Shown here piece after piece: positions 1 through 6,137 of a stretch of DNA of 9,095 bases (position 1 is its first letter; each line of letters begins with the position of its first letter). The stretch covers positions 1 to 9,095 of the forward strand of contig VXNE01000531.1 in NCBI GenBank assembly GCA_009840715.1. The letters run 5' to 3'. The notes under the pieces are model-generated. The model was not told the DNA's origin. It was given only the letters and a program-made list of their open reading frames with translations, and ran no database searches. The translations under genes were made by a program, and so were the position numbers. The stretch comes from Gammaproteobacteria bacterium (GTDB taxonomy: Bacteria; Pseudomonadota; Gammaproteobacteria; Pseudomonadales; Azotimanducaceae).

Positions 1-52
1 TATAAGATCCCGCGCCTGACGTTTGCGCCTTTACCCGTTTCCTACATGGCAC
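1..52 (-). CDS. Possible 5' end of the molybdenum hydroxylase large subunit (partial)
   Basis: This is a very short open stretch running off the left edge. Read from a GTG at 52, it is the only frame open to the edge and gives 17 residues ending TSGAGSY. That ending is reminiscent of the TGxGxY segment near the N-terminus of CoxL/XdhA-type molybdopterin subunits. It lies 7 bases after the stop of the [2Fe-2S] subunit, where such a subunit normally follows in form II-like operons. The start is odd. The good GGGAGG ribosome site suits an ATG at 47-45 better, but that ATG is followed at once by TAG. The GTG start, or a frameshift near the start codon, are both possible. The assignment rests mainly on gene order, because 17 residues cannot identify a protein. 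Confidence 0.3.
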   Translation of the reverse strand, partial: MPCRKRVKAQTSGAGSY

Positions 53-59
53 CTCCCGC

Positions 60-518
<459 letters not shown>

Positions 519-587
519 GCCATTGTCCTCCCAGATGTCCGTTGCCCGCGCCGCTCACGGGCGGTCGCCCGGCATACCGCGCCAGTC

Positions 588-1178
588 TCAGCCTGCGGAG
601 CTAAAGATCGCAACGATCACGACGATTAACAATACCCCGGCGGCGACCGTCCAGATCCGGCGGCGGGTCGCGCCTTCCGCAGCGGTGGCCGCCTGATCCC
701 CCTGCGCAGCCGCAGCGTCGCCCCCGGGGACATCCGCCGTCCCGGCGAGTTGCTCGGTGAACGCCGCGAAGAAACCGTCCGCCATCTTCCGCACCGCGCC
801 ATCGACGAGGCGCGAACCGATCTGCGCGAGCTTGCCGCCGACGTTCGCCCGGGCGCCATAGGCCAGCAGGGTCCCGTCGGCCGTTTCGGTGAGCGTCACC
901 GAGGCCTCGCCCTTGCCGAAGCCGGCGGCGCCGCCCTTGGCCTCGACCTGGAGGCCGTAGCTCTCCAACGGCTTGAGGTCCACCAGGGAAACGGTTCCGC
1001 GGAACGTCGCGTTGACCGGTCCGATACGCGCGCGCACCACGCCTTCGAAGCGATCGTCGGCAACCCGGGTGAGCGACTGGCATCCGTCGATGCAGGCGGA
1101 CAGGACCTCCGGATCGTTGAGGGCCTCCCACACGCGTTCTCGCGGTGCCGGAATCCGGTACTCCCCCGACTGTTCCAA
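588..1178 (-). CDS. CoxG-family SRPBCC protein with C-terminal membrane anchor
   Basis: This is a 196-residue CoxG-like protein (carbon monoxide dehydrogenase subunit G family). Residues 1-145 form the START/SRPBCC hydrophobic-cavity domain, with the typical opening SGEYRIPAPRERVWEALNDPEVL, a 'GC' in place of the usual PGC at 32-33, and FxGxVSL-like strands. A low-complexity Ala/Gly/Gln linker (about 146-171) leads to a TRRR positive patch and one transmembrane helix (about 175-193). This layout suits a cytoplasmic domain tethered to the inner membrane. In CO-oxidising bacteria CoxG recruits the dehydrogenase to the membrane and is linked to electron delivery to quinone. I chose a TTG start at 1178, with GGGAGG 5 bases ahead, because family similarity begins exactly there. 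The frame stays open upstream to 1499, but that part overlaps the divergent CoA-transferase and shows no family features. It is probably co-transcribed with the [2Fe-2S] subunit. Confidence 0.87.
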   Translation of the reverse strand: MEQSGEYRIPAPRERVWEALNDPEVLSACIDGCQSLTRVADDRFEGVVRARIGPVNATFRGTVSLVDLKPLESYGLQVEAKGGAAGFGKGEASVTLTETADGTLLAYGARANVGGKLAQIGSRLVDGAVRKMADGFFAAFTEQLAGTADVPGGDAAAAQGDQAATAAEGATRRRIWTVAAGVLLIVVIVAIFSSAG

Positions 1179-1287
1179 CGCGCCCTCCCGAAGCGTCGGC
1201 CCCAACACGCGACGCTCCGGGAATGTCGCACGTTTGCGGAGGCCGGGCAATAATCGCGAGCCGCGCTTCCTGCCGGAGAGACAGTCG
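1179..1287. promoter_or_regulatory. Divergent control region between the CoxG-family gene and the CoA-transferase
   Basis: These 109 bases separate two divergent start codons and must hold both promoters. On the plus strand the AATAAT at 1249-1254 matches the sigma-70 -10 hexamer at five of six bases and would start transcripts about 27 bases before the ATG at 1288. No convincing -35 lies 16-18 bases upstream of it. The ribosome sites are clear: GGAGAG at 1275-1280 for the plus gene and GGGAGG on the minus strand just before the TTG at 1178. I saw no strong inverted repeat that would mark an operator. Confidence 0.4.
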
Positions 1288-2463
1288 ATGGGCAACCTCC
1301 CACTGGAGCACATCCGCGTCCTGGACCTGACCCGCATTCGCGCCGGGCCGACAGCGGTGCGGCAGCTCGCAGACTGGGGCGCTTCCGTCGTCAAGATCGA
1401 ACGCCCGGGCGACACCGGCGGCACCATGGGCGGTGCGCGGCTCGGGCCAGACTTCCAGAACCTGCACCGCAACAAGCGCAGCATGGCCCTCAACCTCAAG
1501 GCGCCCGCCGGCAGGGACGTCTTCCTGCGCCTAGCCGAGTCCGCCGACGTGGTCGTCGAGAACTACCGCCCCGACGTCAAGCACCGTCTCGGGATCGACT
1601 ACGAAACCGTGCGGACGCACAACCCGCGTATCGTCTACGCCAGCATCTCGGGTTTCGGCCAGGACGGGCCATACGGCAAGCTGCCGGGCTTCGACCAGGT
1701 CGCGCAGGGAATGGGCGGCCTCATGTCCATCACCGGCGCCCCGGGCCAGGGCCCGATGCGCGCCGGCATCCCGGTCGCCGACCTCGCCGCCGGCCTCTAC
1801 ACGGCCATCGGCATCCTGACGGCGATCGTGGCGCGCGAACGCACCGGCACCGGCCAGTGGGTGCAGTGCTCCCTCCTGCAGGCGCAGGTCGCGATGCTCG
1901 ACTTCCAGGCCGAGCGCTGGCTGCTCGACGGCGAAGTCCCCGGCCAGGCCGGCAACGACCACCCCACCGCGATCCCCACGGGCGTGTTCGAGACGCGGGA
2001 TGGCCACATCAACATCGCCGCCACCGGCGACGCCATCTACGAGCGCTTCTGCACGGTCATGGGCCGCCCGGACTGGATGACGGACCCCGCCTACGCCACG
2101 TCGGCCGCGCGCTCAGCGAACCGCGACGCGATGAACGCCGAGATCGCGGCCATCACCCGCACGCGATCGAGCCGTGAGTGGATCGAGACGTTCAATGCCG
2201 CGGGCGTGCCGGCCGGGTACATCTACTCAGTCGACGAGGTGTTCGACGACCCGCAGGTGAAACATCTTGGCATGGCGGTGCCGGTGCGCCATCCCGAACT
2301 CGGGGATATCGAACTGGTCGCGCAGCCGGTCCGGATGAGCGACAGCGAGTTCGCCGTCCGCCGACCGACTCCGGCGCTCGGCGAGCACACGCGGGAGATC
2401 CTCGCGGAGGCGGGCTACGACGAGGCGGCGATCGAGGCGCTCGCGGAAGCGGGGGCAATCTGA
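1288..2463 (+). CDS. Family III CoA-transferase (CaiB/BaiF type)
   Basis: This is a 391-residue enzyme of the formyl-CoA transferase/CaiB/BaiF/alpha-methylacyl-CoA racemase superfamily. These enzymes move CoA between carboxylic acids through an aspartyl-CoA thioester and work as interlocked dimers in the cytoplasm. The N-terminal part has the hallmark VLDLTRIRAGP, GASVVKIERPGD and NLHRNKRSMALNLK segments. VVVENYRPDV and ASISGFGQDGPY follow. The catalytic aspartate is Asp165 in GIPVADLAAG. The C-terminal part has the expected GVFETRDGHINIAATGD and AGVPAGYIYSVDEVFDDPQV motifs. The length is normal. The start is ATG at 1288 with GGAGAG 7 bases upstream; the frame is open further 5' but runs into the divergent gene. 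The superfamily is certain, but the acyl donor and acceptor are not predictable. Its head-to-head position with molybdenum hydroxylase genes hints at a shared degradative pathway. Confidence 0.94.
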   Translation: MGNLPLEHIRVLDLTRIRAGPTAVRQLADWGASVVKIERPGDTGGTMGGARLGPDFQNLHRNKRSMALNLKAPAGRDVFLRLAESADVVVENYRPDVKHRLGIDYETVRTHNPRIVYASISGFGQDGPYGKLPGFDQVAQGMGGLMSITGAPGQGPMRAGIPVADLAAGLYTAIGILTAIVARERTGTGQWVQCSLLQAQVAMLDFQAERWLLDGEVPGQAGNDHPTAIPTGVFETRDGHINIAATGDAIYERFCTVMGRPDWMTDPAYATSAARSANRDAMNAEIAAITRTRSSREWIETFNAAGVPAGYIYSVDEVFDDPQVKHLGMAVPVRHPELGDIELVAQPVRMSDSEFAVRRPTPALGEHTREILAEAGYDEAAIEALAEAGAI

Positions 2464-2517
2464 CTCAACTTCAAGCCCGTGAACAGTTGTTCCTCTTCGC
2501 CTGACGCAGGCGCATCC

Positions 2518-2886
2518 GTGACCCGATGGGCTCCAGTGCTTCTTCAGCCGATCCCAGGGTCCGACGAGCGAGTGGTGATCGCCATCGCGGCCGTCGGCGA
2601 AAGCGATACTCGGTGCGTGCAAACCATCGATCCGGCGATCATGACCGCGGTGTTCCGCGAAGACCCGGAGTACGTGACCGAGATCATCCAACTGGTCACT
2701 CGGAGCCTGCGGGAGCACTTGTCTCACGACCGGTCGCTCGCGACCTGGCCACCGCCCGTTGAAGGAGTGTTCCTTGGCGCGGAGCAAGAGACCACGTCAT
2801 CGGACATCGATGATCTGGTCCGGCGAGCAGGCGCCATGTCGACCGTCTTTTGCGGCGATTACCTCAAGACCCGGTCATCGGGTTGA
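2518..2886 (+). CDS. Small hypothetical protein, unrecognised family
   Basis: I do not recognise this 122-residue protein. It looks like a real soluble protein rather than a chance frame. Residues 5-26 form a hydrophobic strand pair (WAPVLLQPIPG, ERVVIAIAAVG). An amphipathic helix follows (about 38-69, with FREDPEYVTEIIQLVTRSL), then a WPPPVEGVFLG turn (77-87), an acidic stretch and a final helix ending STVFCG. There is no signal peptide or membrane segment. I prefer the GTG at 2518, with a weak CAGG 7 bases upstream, over an upstream GTG at 2479 that has no ribosome site and would add a low-complexity tail. The gene starts 54 bases after the CoA-transferase stop. It ends in TGA directly abutting the stop codon of convergent ctpA (TGATCA at 2884-2889). 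The last residues (KTRSSG) look less conserved and could be a truncated end. Confidence 0.6.
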   Translation: MTRWAPVLLQPIPGSDERVVIAIAAVGESDTRCVQTIDPAIMTAVFREDPEYVTEIIQLVTRSLREHLSHDRSLATWPPPVEGVFLGAEQETTSSDIDDLVRRAGAMSTVFCGDYLKTRSSG

Positions 2887-4059
2887 TCACCCCCGCTTCA
2901 GCTGCCGCATCGCCTCCGCGAGCAGCAACTCGTCGTACGCCGCCGCGGTCTCCGTCCGGTCGCGCGGCACCGCGACGTCCGGCTCGATACCCGAGTCGTG
3001 TATCGATCGGCCGTTCGGGGTGAAGTACCGCGCCGTCGTCAGCTTGATCGCGCGCTCATTCGTCAGGGGCAGTACGGACTGCACGGATCCCTTGCCGTAG
3101 CTGCGTGTCCCCACCACCACCGCGCGGCCGTGGTCCTGCAGGGCGCCGGCGACGATCTCGGAAGCCGACGCGGAGCCGCGGTTGATGAGGACGGCCAGCG
3201 GGGCGCCGTTCAGCACATCCGTCCCGCTGGCGTTGAAACGGATCTCGCTCGCCGCGTCGCGACCCTCGGTGTAGACGATCAGGCCCCGCTCCAGAAAGGT
3301 GTCCGCGACGTCGACCGAAGCGCCCAGCACCCCGCCCGGGTTGTTGCGCAGGTCGATCACCAGGCCTTCGAGCGCCGTGCCCGTCTCCTCCTCCAGGCGC
3401 CCGACCGCCTCGAGCACGTGGTCGGGCGTCGCGTGCTGGAACTGCGAGATGCGCAGGTACCCGTACCCCGGCTCGATCAGGCGCGACCGCACGCTGACGA
3501 CGCGGATGGTCTCCCGGACGAGATCGAACTCAAGGGCGGATGGCGCGCCCTCGCGCCGGACGCGCAGCGCCACACCAGTGCCCGGCGCGCCGCGCAGGTC
3601 GGAGACCGCTTCGCCAAGCCGGCGCCCCTTCAGCGACGCGCCGTCCACCTCGACGATCACGTCCCCCGCCTGCATGCCGGCACGCGCAGCCGGTGTGCCG
3701 TCGATGGGCGCGATGACGGTGAACCAGCCTTCCACGAGCCCGACCTCCACGCCGATGCCCCCGAACTTGCCGGTGGTCTCTTCCTTCAGGTCGTCGAACT
3801 CCCCGTCGTCGAGGAACGTGGAGTGGTTGTCGAGACCACGCACGATGCCGCGGATCGCGTTCTCGACCAGCGTCTCCTCCGGTATGGGCTCCACGTACGA
3901 GTCGCGCACGTGCCGGACGATGGCGGGAAGGGACGCGACCTCGGACGGACCCCGGAGATAACCACGCTCGAGGAGCAGGACGAACGCGCCCACCCCGAGC
4001 ACCAGCCCCGTCGCCATGCTCACGACGAGACCCAGGAGCGTGAAGGGGCGCAGCAGCAT
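2887..4059 (-). CDS. ctpA: S41-family carboxyl-terminal processing protease (CtpA)
   Basis: This is a 390-residue periplasmic serine protease of the CtpA/Prc family, which trims C-termini of exported proteins and in Pseudomonas degrades peptidoglycan hydrolases. An N-terminal hydrophobic segment (about 7-30) acts as signal peptide or anchor. It is followed by a helical region (YVEPIPEETLVENAIRG) and a PDZ domain (about 98-168, with TGKFGGIGVEV and AGMQAGDVIVEVDG). The protease core contains YLRISQF (201-207) and VIDLRNNPGG (234-243). The Ser/Lys dyad is Ser298 in GSASASEI and Lys323 in SYGKGSVQ, with Asp309 in QDHGRA matching the third functional residue of E. coli Prc. Length fits short CtpA rather than the roughly 680-residue Prc. 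The ATG at 4059 lies 11 bases after the methyltransferase-like gene's stop with no strong ribosome site, so coupling is likely. It is the last gene of the gpmI-envC operon. Confidence 0.95.
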   Translation of the reverse strand: MLLRPFTLLGLVVSMATGLVLGVGAFVLLLERGYLRGPSEVASLPAIVRHVRDSYVEPIPEETLVENAIRGIVRGLDNHSTFLDDGEFDDLKEETTGKFGGIGVEVGLVEGWFTVIAPIDGTPAARAGMQAGDVIVEVDGASLKGRRLGEAVSDLRGAPGTGVALRVRREGAPSALEFDLVRETIRVVSVRSRLIEPGYGYLRISQFQHATPDHVLEAVGRLEEETGTALEGLVIDLRNNPGGVLGASVDVADTFLERGLIVYTEGRDAASEIRFNASGTDVLNGAPLAVLINRGSASASEIVAGALQDHGRAVVVGTRSYGKGSVQSVLPLTNERAIKLTTARYFTPNGRSIHDSGIEPDVAVPRDRTETAAAYDELLLAEAMRQLKRG

Positions 4060-4070
4060 GCGGATCCGGG

Positions 4071-4979
4071 TCAGGCGCTCGGCGCGTGGAAGGCCGCATC
4101 CAGCGCCGCGATATGTTCCGGCGTGGTGCCGCAGCAGCCTCCGACGAGCCGGGCGCCGAGCCCCACCCAGTCGCGAGCGTGCGCCGCGAAGTCAGCGGGC
4201 GCCACGTCCTGGTCCTTGCGCCAGTTCGGGGGCTCGAAATCCCCGATCTCCGGGTAGACGCCGAGCGCGCCCGACCAGCGCTCCCGCACCATCGCGATCG
4301 CCTCGGGGACAGCGGCGATCTCGCTGTGCATGATGTTGACGACGGCGGGGCCCATCGGGATCAGAGCGTCAAGCGGCTTCGCGAAGTCCATGTTCGGGAT
4401 ATCGAAGCTCACCAGGCCGGCCCCGCTCGGCCGGTGTCGGCAGCTCACCCCCAACCATACCGGCAGCCCCGTCGCGAGCGCCGCCTCCATCGCGCGGGCG
4501 GCATGGCGCGTATCCTGCAGCATCTCGAGGGCGATCAGGTCGACCCCGCTGTCCGCGAGCAGCGCGGCCAGCTCCCGAAGTCCCTCGAGCTCCGCATCCG
4601 GCGGGGGGTAGTTGGCCGCTTCCATGCCCGGCGGCAGATTGGAGATCGAACCGGCGATCGCGACGTCCCTTCCGGACGCGTCCCGGGCTTCCATCGCAAG
4701 CCGCACCGCCCCGCGATTGATGGCCTCGAATTCGTCGCCCACGCCCGCCGTCTCAAGGAGGAAACGCGTCGTGCCGAACGTATTGGTGATGATGACCTCC
4801 GCGCCGGCGTCGATGTACGCCTCGTGGACTTCCCGCACGGTAGCGGGGTGCGTGTGTACCGCGAGCCCGGACCACGCCGCCATGCCCATGGGCACGCCGC
4901 GCCGCTCGAGCTCCGTCCCGGTACCCCCGTCGATCACGAGCACTTCGTCCCGATCCAGTCTGTCCTGCCAGGTCGCCAT
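4071..4979 (-). CDS. Homocysteine S-methyltransferase family protein
   Basis: This 302-residue single-domain TIM barrel belongs to the homocysteine S-methyltransferase family (MmuM, BHMT and the N-terminal module of MetH). These enzymes use zinc to activate homocysteine thiolate for methylation to methionine. Visible family signatures are VIDGGTGTELERRG (15-28), GAEVIITNTFGT (59-70), VAIAGSISNLPP (106-117), DLIALEML (147-154), YPEIGDFEPPNW (242-253) and the zinc-binding GGCCGTTPEHI (280-290, Cys282 and Cys283). The third zinc ligand, normally the Cys of a GxNC motif in the strand at about 212-217, is missing: the sequence there is VVNIMHSE. Cys180 in GVSCRH lies on an earlier strand and is not the usual ligand. 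His218 might substitute, or the protein may act on another thiol or methyl donor. The gene sits 9 bases after envC and 11 before ctpA, an unusual place. AAAGAG overlapping the envC stop serves as ribosome site. Confidence 0.92.
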   Translation of the reverse strand: MATWQDRLDRDEVLVIDGGTGTELERRGVPMGMAAWSGLAVHTHPATVREVHEAYIDAGAEVIITNTFGTTRFLLETAGVGDEFEAINRGAVRLAMEARDASGRDVAIAGSISNLPPGMEAANYPPPDAELEGLRELAALLADSGVDLIALEMLQDTRHAARAMEAALATGLPVWLGVSCRHRPSGAGLVSFDIPNMDFAKPLDALIPMGPAVVNIMHSEIAAVPEAIAMVRERWSGALGVYPEIGDFEPPNWRKDQDVAPADFAAHARDWVGLGARLVGGCCGTTPEHIAALDAAFHAPSA

Positions 4980-4988
4980 TCGCGCTCT

Positions 4989-6137
4989 TTACCGATTTCG
5001 CTCCAGCCAGGCGATCGGGTTCGTCGGGCGGCCGTTCGCCCGCACCTCGAGATAGAGCCCGCTCTCGGCCTGACCGCCGCTGCGTCCCGCCGCCGCGATG
5101 GGTTCTCCGCCTTCCACCCAGTCACCCACCTCCTTGAACAGCACGTCCGCGTTCCCGTATAGGGACATGTGGCCGTCGCCGTGGTCGAGGATGGTCAACA
5201 GCCCGAACCCGCGCAGCCAGTCCGCGAACACGACCCGACCGCCGTGAATCGCCTTTACCTCAGTCCCCGGCCGGGCCTCGAAGTAGACGCCTTCCCATTG
5301 CAGGCGTCCTCCCGCGCGGGGCTGGCCAAAATGCCTCACGACCCGCCCCGCCACGGGCCAGTTCAGACGGCCCCGGCTTTCCGCGAACCGCGTCGCCTCC
5401 TCCTCGCGCGCCCGCCGCCGCAACTCGGCCAGCAGCGCCTCGAGCCGCTCGCGGTCCTCGGTCAGCCGTCTGCGCTGCTCCTCCCGGTCGCTCACCTCCC
5501 GCGACAGGCCGTCGATCAGCGCCTCCCGCTCGTCGCTGCGGGCAACCAGCGACTGCTGCCGTCGCGCCAGCTCGTCCTGCTGCGTCGCCAGGAACTGCCG
5601 GCGGTCCAGTGCCGCTTGTTCATTCTCGCCGATCGTCACCAGGACGCGACGGTACTCCTCCAACGCGTCCAGGCGCGCCCGGTTGAAGTACCCATGGTAG
5701 CGGATCATCCGGTCGAAGGCCGTCGGGTCGTCCTGGTTCAGCAGCACCTTGAAGAAGTCGCGTCCGGAGTAACGGTAGGCGCCGCGCACGTGGGCGGCGA
5801 TGCGGCGGGCCTGCGTCAGCCGCCGAGCCTCGATCTCGACCCGCTCCTCCGAGAGTTCCGAGAGCTTCGAGCGTGTGTGGACCAACTCGGTGTTGACCTC
5901 GCGGAGCCTGTTCGCCGCCGCGGCCACGCCGCGATCCGCGGCCGCAAGATCGCGCTGCAGGTCCGTCATGCGCCGGTCCGCGTCGTCCAGCCACGCGTCG
6001 AGCGCGTTCAGTTCCTCCGCCACCGCGTCGAGGCGTCGTTCCGTACCGGCCTCGTCCTCGGCTCCGTGGAGGTACGGCCCGCCGACCAGCAGGGCACCTG
6101 CCAGGGCCGAAGCGAGAAGGCGCCGCAGCGGAGTCAA
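4989..6137 (-). CDS. envC: EnvC: murein hydrolase activator with coiled coil and degenerate LytM domain
   Basis: This is a 382-residue periplasmic activator of the division amidases AmiA/AmiB, recruited by FtsEX in E. coli. A basic N-terminus and hydrophobic stretch (about 4-22) form the signal peptide. Residues about 30-250 are charged, heptad-rich coiled coil broken by the GAYRYSGRDFFKVLLNQDDP segment (119-138), which is typical of EnvC. The C-terminal LytM/M23 domain (about 258-380) closely follows EnvC: EVKAIHGGRVVFADWLRGFG, HGDGHMSLYG, GRSGGQ and NPIAWL. The metallopeptidase ligands are lost, since the HxGxD position reads WEGVYF and the HxH position reads LYLEV. It therefore activates rather than cuts. 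I chose TTG at 6137, whose TTGA overlaps the gpmI stop, because the signal peptide begins there. The open frame continues upstream to 6383 only as arginine-rich shadow of gpmI. Length is slightly below E. coli EnvC (419 residues). Confidence 0.93.
   Translation of the reverse strand: MTPLRRLLASALAGALLVGGPYLHGAEDEAGTERRLDAVAEELNALDAWLDDADRRMTDLQRDLAAADRGVAAAANRLREVNTELVHTRSKLSELSEERVEIEARRLTQARRIAAHVRGAYRYSGRDFFKVLLNQDDPTAFDRMIRYHGYFNRARLDALEEYRRVLVTIGENEQAALDRRQFLATQQDELARRQQSLVARSDEREALIDGLSREVSDREEQRRRLTEDRERLEALLAELRRRAREEEATRFAESRGRLNWPVAGRVVRHFGQPRAGGRLQWEGVYFEARPGTEVKAIHGGRVVFADWLRGFGLLTILDHGDGHMSLYGNADVLFKEVGDWVEGGEPIAAAGRSGGQAESGLYLEVRANGRPTNPIAWLERNR

Noticed and set aside
973..1287. 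N-terminal extension of the CoA-transferase upstream of 1288
   Set aside because: It overlaps the divergent CoxG-family gene. The family's N-terminus and a good ribosome site both point to the ATG at 1288.
2998..4257. Long plus-strand open frame opposite ctpA (about 419 codons)
   Set aside because: It is an antisense shadow created by high G+C codon bias. It is rich in Arg, His, Asp and Ala, has no recognisable motif, and crosses two well-supported minus-strand genes.
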